Below are positions 7,291-16,918 of a stretch of DNA of 56,646 nucleotides, piece by piece. The stretch comes from Hydrogenispora ethanolica (GTDB lineage Bacteria > Bacillota > UBA4882 > UBA8346). The first letter of the stretch is position 1. The number at the start of each line of letters is the position of its first letter. The notes beneath the pieces are model-generated. The model saw only the letters and a program-made list of their open reading frames with translations, ran no database searches and was not told the DNA's origin. The stretch covers positions 1-56,646 of the forward strand of contig NZ_SLUN01000038.1 of assembly GCF_004340685.1 (NCBI RefSeq), read 5' to 3'. The translations under genes and the position numbers were made by a program.

Positions 7291-7553
7291 TACCTCTCTG
7301 ATGGTCAATTTGCTCCCCCCTTATGTTTCTATAATACGCCTCAATTATACGCATGTCGATAAGTTGCTAAATTTCCCCAATCCGCTCCAACCATCGGCCA
7401 ACTGAACGAAGGCAAATTGATGGCCCCGATCAGCAGGAATAAATGCCAATGTGTGGAAATAATTACCCTATCAAATACCCAGTCCGCAACGGCAAATAAA
7501 GTGTTGCGCTTTGCGCATGAACAACGCATCCTGAACCTACGGGAGGTATATTT
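7291..7553. other. Intergenic region, no gene seen
   Basis: About 260 bp lie between the family A repeat and the ribosome site (GGGAGG at 7541) of the next plus-strand gene. I found no convincing promoter or ORF. The 251-codon minus-strand frame that covers part of it is a shadow of the Fe-S protein gene. Confidence 0.4.
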
Positions 7554-8483
7554 TTGATCGAATTGCTTAGCCAGGAGATCCTCAGCCACGGCGATAAGTC
7601 CCGGATTCTGCCGCTCGAACGGTTGGCGGATCTGCAAAAGGATATCGCGGAATTCGAAGAACGCCAAGACCTGAACGGGTTTCAAAAATGGATTGCGGGC
7701 AGTCTCTATCAGTTTGACTCGCCTGCCGCGGATTTCGGGAGCCGTTCGCTGCTCATCATCGCCTCGCCCAACCCCGCCTATGCCAAGGTCATCTTTCACT
7801 GGCAAGGCCAAAAAGTTCCCCTGATCTGTCTGGCCCGCTCCGAGATGGGTAAGAAAGCCGCGCCGGCGAGGACCAAACAATATCTGACCCGGTTTCTGAA
7901 ACCGCTGGGATACCATATTCAAGCCGCGCCCCGGCTCCCCCTGAAACGTCTGGCGGTGCGCAGCGGATTGGCGGCCTACGGCCGCAACAACATCTGTTAT
8001 GTCGAGGGAATGGGCAGCTTCTTCACCCTGGTGGCCTATTTCAGCGATATCCCCTGTGACGCGGGGGACTGGCATGAGCTCCGCGTCATGGAGCATTGCC
8101 AGAGTTGCAACGCCTGCCTGAAGAACTGTCCCACCGGCGCGATCTTGCCGGAACGGTTTTTGATCGACAATGAGCGCTGCCTATCCTATTTCAACGAGAG
8201 CCCGGGGGATTTCCCGGACTGGCTGCCCCGGTCGGTCCATCATTGCCTGTATGACTGCCTGATGTGCCAGAGAATCTGCCCCCAAAACCGGGAGCGCATC
8301 GATCATGTCACCGGTCCCGTCGAATTTGACGAAGCCGAAACCGCTCTGCTGTTGTCCGGAAAAACGTTGCCGGAGTTCCCTCCCGCGCTGCGCCGGAAAG
8401 TCCGGTTTCTGGGCATGGACGAATGGCTCGGCGCCATGCCCCGGAATATCCGGGTTTTGCTGGAGAATCATCAGAGTGCCTGA
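7554..8483 (+). CDS. QueG-like protein with two 4Fe-4S clusters
   Basis: This 309-aa protein contains the double-cluster 4Fe-4S module: CQSCNACLKNCP (about 182-193), then CLYDCLMCQRICP (about 223-235). The preceding segment LAVRSGLAAYGRNNICYV is the counterpart of the GLGWIGKN loop in epoxyqueuosine reductase. The TTG at 7554 is taken as start because GGGAGG lies 8 nt before it. The QueG-specific N-terminal cobalamin residues cannot be confirmed by eye, so it may be a QueG paralogue with another electron-transfer role rather than the tRNA-modification enzyme. It is followed by a bidirectional terminator. A shorter relative is at 34460. Confidence 0.7.
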   Translation: MIELLSQEILSHGDKSRILPLERLADLQKDIAEFEERQDLNGFQKWIAGSLYQFDSPAADFGSRSLLIIASPNPAYAKVIFHWQGQKVPLICLARSEMGKKAAPARTKQYLTRFLKPLGYHIQAAPRLPLKRLAVRSGLAAYGRNNICYVEGMGSFFTLVAYFSDIPCDAGDWHELRVMEHCQSCNACLKNCPTGAILPERFLIDNERCLSYFNESPGDFPDWLPRSVHHCLYDCLMCQRICPQNRERIDHVTGPVEFDEAETALLLSGKTLPEFPPALRRKVRFLGMDEWLGAMPRNIRVLLENHQSA

Positions 8484-8533
8484 CCCGGATAATCTCCTCT
8501 CCCAATCCCAAAAGAATCCCCTCCCGAAATAAA

Positions 8534-8575
8534 AAACCGACAGTACGGTCCTCCCGTAGCTGTCGGTTTCGTTTG
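8534..8575. terminator. Bidirectional rho-independent terminator
   Basis: AAACCGACAG (8534-8543) pairs with CTGTCGGTTT (8560-8569), extended by TACGG/CCGTA inside. It is flanked by an A-run on the left and TTTCGTTTGG on the right. It sits between convergent genes (Fe-S protein on plus, secreted protein on minus) and can serve both. Confidence 0.75.
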
Positions 8576-8590
8576 GCTCCGGCCCTGCCG

Positions 8591-9151
8591 CTACATCTTC
8601 ATGGTGTCTTTCATATAGTCGTCATAGTTGCCGCCTTTTTGGCTCTTGGCGTCGGCGCGGAACCGTTCGGGCAACGCTTTCCGGTCGTCGCCGCTGACCA
8701 CGGCGATCTGCCAGTCGAAGACCGTCTTATTCTCCAGCTCGCTCAAAGGGACGCTGAAATCGACGTTGTTCTTGTCCACCATCACTTCGCCGTCGATATT
8801 GCGGGTGGCGCCGGTTTTGACATTCTTGATCGAGACGGCCCACTTCCCGTCCCGGTTGATGACGCTCAGGATATAATCGGCTCCGATCTGCGGCCATTTT
8901 CCGCCGGTATTCTTATTGGAATCGGTGTCGAAGCCGACCATCCAGCCGGAGTTGGCGGCGATTGTAGCGGGGACCGGCGCCTTGGTGTTTAAGACGATCG
9001 TCACCTTTTTCTCGAAAAACATCGTGTTCAGCTTCGCCGGGATCAAATAATCGGGAAAATTCGCCGCCGCTTGGAGCGGCGCGGTCAGATACCCCGCCAG
9101 GCCCAGAATCATCGCCCCCAGAAATGATACCGCCATGAAACGCTTTTTCAT
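8591..9151 (-). CDS. Exported hypothetical protein at the end of the Cus-like locus
   Basis: This 186-aa protein has a clear Sec signal peptide (MKKRF, a hydrophobic stretch to about 25, then LQAAANF). The mature part has beta-rich segments such as KVTIVLNTKAPVP, GWMVGFDTDSNKNTGG and NVDFSVPLSEL. These recall DOMON/CBM9-like beta-sandwich proteins, but I cannot assign a family. It ends in a Met/Lys-rich tail (YMKDTMKM). The gene follows the RND pump on the same strand after 156 bp and ends at the bidirectional terminator. A periplasmic accessory role in metal efflux is a guess from position. Confidence 0.6.
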   Translation of the reverse strand: MKKRFMAVSFLGAMILGLAGYLTAPLQAAANFPDYLIPAKLNTMFFEKKVTIVLNTKAPVPATIAANSGWMVGFDTDSNKNTGGKWPQIGADYILSVINRDGKWAVSIKNVKTGATRNIDGEVMVDKNNVDFSVPLSELENKTVFDWQIAVVSGDDRKALPERFRADAKSQKGGNYDDYMKDTMKM

Positions 9152-9307
9152 TGAACCACTTTCCTTTCCATGATCGTTTTTATCGTTTATTTTGATGCCG
9201 AAACCCTCAAAGTTTCCGGCTGGCCGGTTTCCGAAGCCGTCCTCCCAATCATCCGGGACTGTCCGCGACGATTTTAGGAGGACTCCGCCGGAGCCGGGAC
9301 TGCCGAG

Positions 9308-12300
9308 CTAGGACTCCGCTCCCACCGTCACCGGCGGCAACAGTTCATCCGGAGGATGAGCCGCCGGTTGCTGCGAACGGTTGGCGAGCGACCGTTTCCG
9401 CCACAGCAGGTAGATGGCGGGGTACACCGCCAGCTCCATCAGGAAGGAGACGAAGATCCCGCCGACCATCGGCGCGGCGATCCGCTTCATCATATCGGCG
9501 CCGGTCTCCGACAACGGCGCCCACATGATCGGCAGGAGCCCCATGAACATGACCGCCACCGTCATCATCTTCGGCCGGATCCGCTTGACCGCTCCCTCAT
9601 GAATCGCAGCCTTCAGATCGGCCAGGGTCTTCATCCGGCCCTCTTTCGCCTGCGAATCATAAGCCAGGTCCAGGTAAAGGAGCATAAAGACTCCCGTCTC
9701 GGCATCCACGCCGAGCAGGGCGATGATGCCGCACCAGACGCCGATGGAGAGGTTGTATTTGAGTAAAAAGAGCGCCCAGGCCACGCCGATTAGGGAGAAC
9801 GGCACCGCCAGCAGAATGATGGCCGTCTTTACATAAGAGCGGGTATTGAAATATAACAGGAAGAAGATGATCGCCAAGGTCACCGGGATGATCAGCAGCA
9901 TCCGGTTCTTGACCCGTTCCATCGATTCGTACTGCCCGCTGTAGCTGATGACATAGCCGGGCGGTATCTTGACGTTCTTGGCGATGGTCGCTTTGAGTTC
10001 CGTCACATACCCGCCGATATCGCGATTGCCGGGATCCACGAAGACGTATCCGGCCAGCCGTCCGTTCTCGTCGCGGATCATGCCGGGCCCGGTGGTCAGG
10101 GTGACCTCCGCCAACTGGGAGAGCGGCACCTGGACCCCTGCCATGGTCGTGATATAGACCTGGCGGATCTTTTCCGCCGTATCCCGCAGCTCCCGCGGAT
10201 AACGGAGATTGATCGGGAAACGTTCCCGGCCTTCGATGGTTTGAGTGATATTCTCGCCGCCCACCGCGTACATCAGGTTCATCTGCACTTCCTCCACGGA
10301 CAGTCCGTAGCGGGCGATCTCGTCCCGCTTCAAGTTGATATCCACGAAGTAGCCGCCGGAGGTCCGCTCGGCGTAGACGCTGCGCGTGCCCCGAATCATC
10401 GGCACATGGAGCTCGATCTGTTTCCCGATTCTTTCGATCGCCGCGATGTCGTCGCCGTAGATCTTGATGCCGACCGGAGTCCGGACCCCGGTGGTCAGCA
10501 TGTCGATCCGGCCCTTGATCGGCTGCGCCCACATGTTGACCTGGCCGGGGATGCGCAATTCCCGGGTCATCTGCGCCAGCAGCTCCTCATAGCTGATCCG
10601 GTCCGGCCAGAACAGGCGGAACGGGCCTTTGAGGAATTCGGGCAGCCCGCTGTACCACTGCCGCTTCTCCCGCCACTCTGCTTCGGGCTTGAGAACGATG
10701 GTCGTCTCCATCATCGAGAACGGCGCGGAGTCGGTGGAGGTCTCGGCCCGCCCCGCCTTGCCGAAGACCGTGGCCACTTCCGGGAAGGACTTGATGATCT
10801 TATCCTGCATCTGGAGGATCTTCGACGCCTCGGTCACCGAGATCCCCGGCAAGGTGGTCGGCATATACAGGATCGACCCTTCATTCAGCGGCGGCATGAA
10901 TTCGCTGCCGATAAACAGGAAGACCGGCATGCTCAGGGCGAAGACCAGCGCGGCGGCGAGGATCACCCGTTTCGGGTACTTCAGAACGAAATCGATGACC
11001 GGGCCGTAGATTTTGAAAAGCGCCCGCGAGAGCGGATGATCCTCCTCGGAATGGATCGTGCCCACCAACACCTTATTCGCCATGCCGTTCAGCCAGCCCG
11101 GTTTGAGATGGAATTTCTTCACCCGGATAAACAACAGCTGAATGGCTGGCACCAGCGTGATCGCCAGCAAGGCTCCGAAGAACATCGCGAAGTTTTTGGT
11201 GAAAGCCAGGGGCCGGAAAAGCCGTCCTTCGATCCCCTCCAGGGTGAAGATGGGCAGGAAGGAGACGCCGATGACAATCAGCGAGAAGAAGGACGGACGG
11301 CCCACCTCCTGCATGGAGCCGATCAGTACCTCGCGGTAATCGCCTTTCTCCCCCCGGGCCTGCCAGAGATGGAGCTGCTTATGGCCGTTTTCGATCATTA
11401 CGATCGAGGCGTCGACCATCGCGCCGATGGCGATGGCGATCCCGCCCAGGGACATGATATTCGATGTCAGCCCCAGATACTTCATGGGAATGAACGAAAA
11501 AAGCACCGCGATGGGCAAGGTGACGATCGGCACCATCGCCGACGGCACGTGCATCAGGAAGACCAGGATCACCAGGGCGACGACGATCATCTCTTCGAAC
11601 AGCTTGTTGCTGAGGGTCTTGATGGAGTCTTGGATCAGCGTCGAGCGGTCGTAGACCGGGATCAGCTCCACGCCTTCCGGCAATTGAATCTCTTTGAGCT
11701 TCTCCTTGACGTTATGGATCACATTCATGGCGTTTTCGCCGTACCGCATGATCACGATCCCGCCGACGGTCTCGCCCATGCCGTTGAAGTCGGCGAGGCC
11801 GCGCCGCATGTCCGGCCCCAGGCTGATTTTGGCCACATCTTTGATCGTGACCGGGAAGCCGTTCATCGATTTGAGCACGATTGCGCCGATGTCATCCTTG
11901 CCTTTGATATAACCGCGCACCGTCACCATGAATTCCCGTCCCGCGATGTCCAGCAGCCTGGCGCCGACCTCTTCGTTGGCGGACTGCACCGCCCGGACTA
12001 CGTCGCTGACGGACAATTGGTAAACAGCCAGCGCCTTCGGGTCCAGGGTGATCTGGTATTGGTTGACAAAGCCGCCGATGGACGCGACCTCAGAGACGCC
12101 CTTGACCGCCTGGAGCGCGTATTTGAGTTGCCAGTCCTGGAAACGCCGCAGGTCGGCCAGGGAGTTCCGGCCGGTCCGGTCGACCAGGGCGTACTGGTAG
12201 ATCCAGCCCAAGCCGGTGGCGTCGGGCCCCAGCTCCAGCTTGACGCCCTGGGGCAGCTGCGTACTGACTTTGGAGAGATACTCCATCACCCGGGAACGGG

Positions 12301-12613
12301 CCCAATACACGTCGGTACCGTCCTCGAAGATGATATAAACATAGGAGAAGCCGTAATCGGAAAAGGCCCGGATATCCTTGACCTTCGGCGCGCCGAGCAA
12401 CGCCGAGACGATCGGGTAGGAGACCTGGTCCTCGATGATTTGCGGCGGCCGGTCCCAACGGGCGTAGACGATCACCTGGGTGTCGGTGAGGTCCGGGATC
12501 GCATCCAGCGGGATCTGATGGATGGCCCAGATAGCCCAAAAAACGACGGCCACCACTCCGATGAAGACAAACGCCCTGTTCCTGGCGGACCATTCGATAA
12601 TACGTTCGATCAT
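9308..12613 (-). CDS. cusA: Heavy-metal efflux RND pump, CusA/CzcA family
   Basis: This 1101-aa inner-membrane pump has the HME-RND layout: TM1 at the N-terminus (IEWSARNRAFVFIGVVAVVFW), a periplasmic porter domain (DLTDTQVIVYARWDRPPQIIEDQVSYPI), central membrane helices with GGIAIAIGAMVDASIVMIENGHK, a second porter half and six C-terminal helices. The DLTDTQV and GAMVDASIVMIEN motifs mark the heavy-metal subfamily and proton-relay region. Several Met in the second porter half favour Cu(I)/Ag(I) over divalent ions. Channel and adaptor genes lie directly upstream on the same strand. It is a little longer than typical CusA (about 1050). Confidence 0.92.
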   Translation of the reverse strand: MIERIIEWSARNRAFVFIGVVAVVFWAIWAIHQIPLDAIPDLTDTQVIVYARWDRPPQIIEDQVSYPIVSALLGAPKVKDIRAFSDYGFSYVYIIFEDGTDVYWARSRVMEYLSKVSTQLPQGVKLELGPDATGLGWIYQYALVDRTGRNSLADLRRFQDWQLKYALQAVKGVSEVASIGGFVNQYQITLDPKALAVYQLSVSDVVRAVQSANEEVGARLLDIAGREFMVTVRGYIKGKDDIGAIVLKSMNGFPVTIKDVAKISLGPDMRRGLADFNGMGETVGGIVIMRYGENAMNVIHNVKEKLKEIQLPEGVELIPVYDRSTLIQDSIKTLSNKLFEEMIVVALVILVFLMHVPSAMVPIVTLPIAVLFSFIPMKYLGLTSNIMSLGGIAIAIGAMVDASIVMIENGHKQLHLWQARGEKGDYREVLIGSMQEVGRPSFFSLIVIGVSFLPIFTLEGIEGRLFRPLAFTKNFAMFFGALLAITLVPAIQLLFIRVKKFHLKPGWLNGMANKVLVGTIHSEEDHPLSRALFKIYGPVIDFVLKYPKRVILAAALVFALSMPVFLFIGSEFMPPLNEGSILYMPTTLPGISVTEASKILQMQDKIIKSFPEVATVFGKAGRAETSTDSAPFSMMETTIVLKPEAEWREKRQWYSGLPEFLKGPFRLFWPDRISYEELLAQMTRELRIPGQVNMWAQPIKGRIDMLTTGVRTPVGIKIYGDDIAAIERIGKQIELHVPMIRGTRSVYAERTSGGYFVDINLKRDEIARYGLSVEEVQMNLMYAVGGENITQTIEGRERFPINLRYPRELRDTAEKIRQVYITTMAGVQVPLSQLAEVTLTTGPGMIRDENGRLAGYVFVDPGNRDIGGYVTELKATIAKNVKIPPGYVISYSGQYESMERVKNRMLLIIPVTLAIIFFLLYFNTRSYVKTAIILLAVPFSLIGVAWALFLLKYNLSIGVWCGIIALLGVDAETGVFMLLYLDLAYDSQAKEGRMKTLADLKAAIHEGAVKRIRPKMMTVAVMFMGLLPIMWAPLSETGADMMKRIAAPMVGGIFVSFLMELAVYPAIYLLWRKRSLANRSQQPAAHPPDELLPPVTVGAES

Positions 12614-12685
12614 GTGCAGGATCCTTTCCTGGCAGATTTTCGCGGCCCGTATCCGGGCTCCGTCAGCGAAGCCTGTTCACGGCCA

Positions 12686-13726
12686 TCAATGGTTCATGCT
12701 CATGTTGCCGGTCGCCGCCTTGAGCTGACTCTCGGAATCGATAAAGAAATTGGCGGAGCTGACCACTTTTTCACCGAAGCGGACGCCGGAGATGACCTCG
12801 TAGTATCCTGCGGCATGGCGGCCCAGCACCAACTGGCGCGGTTCGAAATAACCGTCGCCCTGGCTGACGAAGGCAAGCTGGCGCCCGCCGCTGTCGATCA
12901 CCGCCTCTTCCGGCAGGGCCACCACCGCGCCGATGGGAACCTCGATATCCACATCCACGTAGCTTTCATGCGCCAGCGGAGTGTCCGAGCCGGCCAGAAT
13001 CCGCGCCCGGATGCTGCGGGTCTCCGGGTCGAGGACCGTATCCAGCGAATCGATGGTGCCGTATAAGGTTTTCCCGGCCAGCTCCGGGCCGGAGATGCGG
13101 ACTTTTTGGCCTGCCTTGACATAGGGGAGATCGTTCTGGTAAATCCGGGCGTAGATCCAAACCCGGGAGGAGCTCCCCCCCTCGATCAGCGAGTCGTCGC
13201 TGCGGCCCCGGGCGATCAGCCGGTTGATCTGGGCGTTGCTGTAGCCCATGATCGCCAGCTTTTTGCGGGCCGAGTCCAGGATCACCCTGGCGCTTTCCTG
13301 GCCGTCGCCCCCGGCCAGGCTGTGATAATAACGGTTGGCGCTGATCAGCTCCTGCTGCGCCGCGTAAAGATCGGTATCGTGAGAGATCGTGCCGTAAGCC
13401 CGGATCGTCCGGCTCAGCGCCTGTCTCCCGACGACTGTGGTTTTCACGCCGATCAGCTGCTGCCGCCGGGCGTCCAGTTGAATCGGAGCGTATCCCGGCA
13501 CATTCTTATCCTCCGGGGCCGACTCTCCCATAGCCATGCCGGGCATCGCGCCCATATCCATCCCGGCCATCGCCGGGCCGCTCTCATCGCCCATCTCCAT
13601 GGCTGCCATCGAATCTTCCCCGCCGGCCGGACCGGCCGGTTTCAGCTGGTGGTAACCGATCAAGCCGGCCACCGCCAGGACGACGGCTACAGCCGCTCCA
13701 ATCACGATTTTGCATCGGGTTTTCAT
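12686..13726 (-). CDS. cusB: CusB-like periplasmic adaptor with Met-rich N-terminus
   Basis: This 346-aa membrane-fusion protein has an N-terminal membrane anchor (IVIGAAVAVVLAVAGLIGY). A Met-rich segment follows (MAAMEMG ... MAGMDMGAMPGMAMGE), likely a Cu/Ag-binding region. The barrel-sandwich and beta-barrel domains come after it (LDARRQQLIGVKTTVV, RVWIYARIYQNDLPYVKAGQKV). The ATG at 13726 is preferred over 13795: it follows GGAGG and its ATGA overlaps the stop of the upstream channel gene. That overlap implies translational coupling. The adaptor links pump and outer-membrane channel across the periplasm. Confidence 0.92.
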   Translation of the reverse strand: MKTRCKIVIGAAVAVVLAVAGLIGYHQLKPAGPAGGEDSMAAMEMGDESGPAMAGMDMGAMPGMAMGESAPEDKNVPGYAPIQLDARRQQLIGVKTTVVGRQALSRTIRAYGTISHDTDLYAAQQELISANRYYHSLAGGDGQESARVILDSARKKLAIMGYSNAQINRLIARGRSDDSLIEGGSSSRVWIYARIYQNDLPYVKAGQKVRISGPELAGKTLYGTIDSLDTVLDPETRSIRARILAGSDTPLAHESYVDVDIEVPIGAVVALPEEAVIDSGGRQLAFVSQGDGYFEPRQLVLGRHAAGYYEVISGVRFGEKVVSSANFFIDSESQLKAATGNMSMNH

Positions 13727-15036
13727 GGTTTTTCCTCCCCCCGCAGCGGGCTTCCGGTATAAAACTCCAGATAAACTCGTTCCTCCATCGCCCATTGCTT
13801 GCTCTTTTCGATTCCCGACAGGGTGTCGTATACGGCCTGGAACGTCTCGATCAATTCGCTGAAACTAATCCGGCCGATTTGGTAATCCTTCAGCGCGACG
13901 TCGAAAGCCTGTTGCGTTCCGCTTTTCAGCGCCGTCTGGTAAAGGGTCAAGGCCTCGTTGGCCTTGGCCAGCGCCGCGTAACGGGCGCGAACCTGTTGCG
14001 CGATCCGGTTCTCAGCCTCCCGGCGTTCCCCGGTCGTCGCTTCGCGCATGGCCGCGGCGGCGTCGATCAACGGCGCTTGCTTGGTCTTGTAAAAGAGCGG
14101 CAAGGGAATGGCGACGCCGAGCGAATACGTCTTATCCCCGTTCTTCATCGTCTCCAGGGCGCCGCTCAGCATGAAGTCGGGCAGCGGCTCCAGCCTCATC
14201 TGCTCCGCTTCCGCCGCCATCCGCCGTTCCATCGCCCGCTTCATCCGGAGTTCCGGGAAACCGGCCAAGGCCTTGTCGACCAGCTCCGTTTCCTTGGGCA
14301 GCTGTTTGAGGGGCGCCGGATCCGCGCTGAACACGGTATCCTTGGGAATGGGCCCGCCGAGCATCGCGGCCAGATCCGCCGCCATCCGCTCCCGCTCCGC
14401 CGCCATCACCGCGCTATCCGTCCTGGCCATGGCTTTCATGTTATGAGTGCGGATATACTCGGACAGCGTGGCCTTCCCGCCGGCAAAGCGGGCCGCGATC
14501 ACCGCCCCCACGGCTTCCAGCTGTTTCTGCTTCTGATATTCCACGGCCAGCCGGGCGTCCATGGCCGCGATGCCGTAGTACATCAAGGCGACATCCTTCT
14601 TCAGGTCGGCGGCTTTCATGGCGTACGTTTCCCGGGCGGCGTCGGCCTCCGCGCGCTGCCGGGCGGCGGCGGCATTCAATTTGCCGGGATAGGGAATCAT
14701 CTGGCGCCACGAATATTCGAAGCCCTGGTTCTCCGCCATCGCCGAACCGAGCGGATTATTCATCGTTTCGACCATGAACTCCGGATCGGGAAGGCTGGCA
14801 GCGGGCGCCACTTTGAGCGCCGCCGCGTCGGCCTGGCGTTGCGCGGACTTCAATCCCGGATTGTGCGACAGCGCGATGGCGATTAAGGAGGCCAGCCCCT
14901 TATCGCCCGGCGCTGCAGCGGCGGCAAGGGCGGAGGCGCCGGAGCATATCAGCAGGATCACCACGCCCAATCCCGGCCAAGCATAACGGTTGCATCGTTT
15001 CCAGCAAATTGCAGCAGTTTCCAAAGTCCTGTTCAC
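13723..15036 (-). CDS. TolC/CusC-type outer-membrane efflux channel
   Basis: This 437-aa protein has a signal-like hydrophobic N-terminus (GLGVVILLICSGASALAAAAA). It then shows the duplicated TolC pattern: SLIAIALSHNPGLKSAQRQADAAALKVAPAASLPDPEF near the start, long Ala/Glu-rich coiled helices, and SGALETMKNGDKTYSLGVAIPLPLF opening the second repeat. It is the first gene of the channel-adaptor-pump operon. Its presence is the main evidence that the organism has an outer membrane. A family A repeat lies just upstream and may separate it from its promoter. Confidence 0.9.
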   Translation of the reverse strand: MNRTLETAAICWKRCNRYAWPGLGVVILLICSGASALAAAAAPGDKGLASLIAIALSHNPGLKSAQRQADAAALKVAPAASLPDPEFMVETMNNPLGSAMAENQGFEYSWRQMIPYPGKLNAAAARQRAEADAARETYAMKAADLKKDVALMYYGIAAMDARLAVEYQKQKQLEAVGAVIAARFAGGKATLSEYIRTHNMKAMARTDSAVMAAERERMAADLAAMLGGPIPKDTVFSADPAPLKQLPKETELVDKALAGFPELRMKRAMERRMAAEAEQMRLEPLPDFMLSGALETMKNGDKTYSLGVAIPLPLFYKTKQAPLIDAAAAMREATTGERREAENRIAQQVRARYAALAKANEALTLYQTALKSGTQQAFDVALKDYQIGRISFSELIETFQAVYDTLSGIEKSKQWAMEERVYLEFYTGSPLRGEEKP

Positions 15037-15089
15037 CCTCTTTTCTCTTCTGAATCAGTGAATTGCCAACCGTCATAGAGCGGGCTGCT

Positions 15090-15226
15090 CTCAAAGCGTT
15101 GTGATAAACCCTGTCGAAGGCCTGGGTGAATACAAAAGCTCAGCGAAGCAAGTGATAAGGTCGTTTCATAACCTTATTTGCAAGCTAATTTCCGATTCAA
15201 AAGACTTTATCGCATGGCTTCTAAAA
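15090..15226 (-). repeat. MITE-like repeat, family A, copy 2
   Basis: This reverse-oriented copy runs from TCAAAGCGTTGTGATAAACCC to CATGGCTTCTAAAA. It includes the internal pair GTGATAAGGTCG / GACTTTATCGC. It lies between the two-component system and the efflux channel gene. Confidence 0.7.
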
Positions 15227-15482
15227 CAGAAGCTGTTGATATTCGTCAACAGCCCGGTCTCCCCGTGGGAGTCCCAAAAAAATTTGGAGAAGAATGAAAA
15301 AACTGTCCGTCTCACCGCGGCACCCCATTCTCCGCAACCCGGCGTTCCCGGGGCCGCCCGGAGGCGGAGCAAGGTTCGAATGAATCATTCGTCCTTGTTA
15401 ATCCTAGAATAATTCATGGAGCTTAAACAGAAATGAAACCGACCTTAAAATAAACTGAGAGTATTGCCCCCATTAACAAAAA
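15227..15482. other. Intergenic region, no gene seen
   Basis: About 250 bp between the family A repeat and the kinase terminator carry no ORF I can support. A short inverted repeat (TGTTGATATTCGTCAACA, 15234-15251) is visible. No obvious Cus-box-like palindrome was found. Confidence 0.4.
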
Positions 15483-15514
15483 AATGAAGGCCGTCTGATT
15501 GCTCGGCCTTCATT
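15483..15514 (-). terminator. Rho-independent terminator of the two-component operon
   Basis: On the minus strand AATGAAGGCCG pairs with CGGCCTTCATT and is followed by a run of T. The stem begins inside the stop codon region of the histidine kinase gene, so transcription ends right after it. The downstream efflux genes then need their own promoter. Confidence 0.8.
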
Positions 15515-16913
15515 GGGCATGATCCTCTTCGTTCCGGGGAAACTTGATTTCCACCCGCAGTCCCGCCGGCTGGCGGTTGGACAGTTGCAGCATCGCTTGA
15601 TGATGGGCCGCGATGGAACGGGCAATCGCCAGCCCCAGGCCGGACCCGGGCGTCCCCCGGATATTGCTGGCCCGGTAAAAACGGTTTCCCACCAAAGGCA
15701 ATTCGGCCTCGGGAATTCCCGGCCCGTCATCGCTGACGGATACAACCGGCTCTCCCTCATGGTTGCCGATCCACACCTCAATCCGCCCTTGGCCGGCTGT
15801 GTATTTCAGCGCGTTATCCAGCAGGATGATCAACAGTTGCTTGAGTTTGTCGGCCTCTCCCAGGACCGGCAAGCTGTCGGGCGCTTGCAGGGTGAGCCTC
15901 CGGTCCGCCGCCGGCCCGTGCAGAAAACCGGAGACCGCTTCCCGGGCAATGGCGGCCAAGTCCACCGGGAGTCGCTCGGGGTGGCTCTGCCCCTCCACCC
16001 GGGCCAGCAGCAACAATTCGTGGACCAGCCCGGCCATCCGGTCCACCTCGGCGGCGATATCCCGCAGCACCTGGCTCCGTTCGGCTTCCGGAAGCTTCGT
16101 CGCATGGTTTAAGAAGTCCAGATTGGCTTTGATCGAGGTCAGCGGGGTCCGCAGCTCATGAGATGCGTCCGCCAGAAACTTGCGCTGGGTTTCATAGGAG
16201 TCTTCGAGGGAACTCAGCATCTGGTTGAGCGCTTGGCAGAGTTCGCCAAACTCATCTCGCGCCCAGCCGAGATTGGCGATCCTCCGGCCCAGCTGGCCCG
16301 AGGCCGCGATCTGCAATGAATCCCTGGTCATCAGGTTCACCGGCCGTAAGGTACGGCCGACGAAGCTCCAGGAGATCACCGTACAGGCCGCCACCGCGAC
16401 CAGCCAGCCGCTTCCCAGGAATACCGCCAACCCCGCCAGACTGGAATTCACGTGCTCCAGAGATCGTCCCACCACCCGATAGGACCGGCGGCCGTCCGGT
16501 TGGACGAGCGGGAAGAGAAAGATTCGATACCATTGATCATGGATGGCGACCGTCTCTTCGTCCCGCCGCTTTCCCCGCGGCACCCGGATCTGAGCCACCA
16601 TTCGCCGGAGGCGGGCGGCAACCGCCGGGTTGAGGGAATGATCCGAAAGGGACCTGCCCTTTTCATCCAGGATCATCGAGAAGGACTCGGGCAGCATGGC
16701 GTCGGCCGCCCTGCCCGCACCGGAATTGTCCCGGTGGGGCCGCTTTTCGGGAATCCCGTAATTCTCTGCGGCCCAGGCGAGCAAGGATTCATTGACTTCG
16801 CGGTTTAAATGATACCGGAGCGCGAGATATAGCCCGCCGGTAAAAAGCAGCAATAAAACCGCCAATATGCAAGCATGCCAGGCGACCAAGCGGTTCCGGA
16901 TCGGCAAAGCCAT
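15510..16913 (-). CDS. Sensor histidine kinase (CusS-like)
   Basis: This 467-aa membrane kinase has TM1 at about 12-32, a periplasmic sensor region to about 155, and TM2 at about 157-182. A HAMP linker follows, then HisKA with ADASHELRTPLTS (H252), and a HATPase domain (LLIILLDNALKYTAG, SVSDDGPGIPE, GSGLGLAIA). It phosphorylates the response regulator encoded immediately upstream (5-bp gap). The position beside a Cu/Ag-type RND operon suggests a metal-sensing role like CusS. The periplasmic region lacks a clear His/Met metal cluster, so the signal is inferred. Confidence 0.9.
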   Translation of the reverse strand: MALPIRNRLVAWHACILAVLLLLFTGGLYLALRYHLNREVNESLLAWAAENYGIPEKRPHRDNSGAGRAADAMLPESFSMILDEKGRSLSDHSLNPAVAARLRRMVAQIRVPRGKRRDEETVAIHDQWYRIFLFPLVQPDGRRSYRVVGRSLEHVNSSLAGLAVFLGSGWLVAVAACTVISWSFVGRTLRPVNLMTRDSLQIAASGQLGRRIANLGWARDEFGELCQALNQMLSSLEDSYETQRKFLADASHELRTPLTSIKANLDFLNHATKLPEAERSQVLRDIAAEVDRMAGLVHELLLLARVEGQSHPERLPVDLAAIAREAVSGFLHGPAADRRLTLQAPDSLPVLGEADKLKQLLIILLDNALKYTAGQGRIEVWIGNHEGEPVVSVSDDGPGIPEAELPLVGNRFYRASNIRGTPGSGLGLAIARSIAAHHQAMLQLSNRQPAGLRVEIKFPRNEEDHAQ

Positions 16914-16918
16914 TTTCG

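Noticed and set aside
10241-13066. 941-codon open frame on the plus strand
   Set aside because: It is antisense to the CusA/CusB genes, whose translation shows clear family motifs. Long antisense frames are common in GC-rich third positions.
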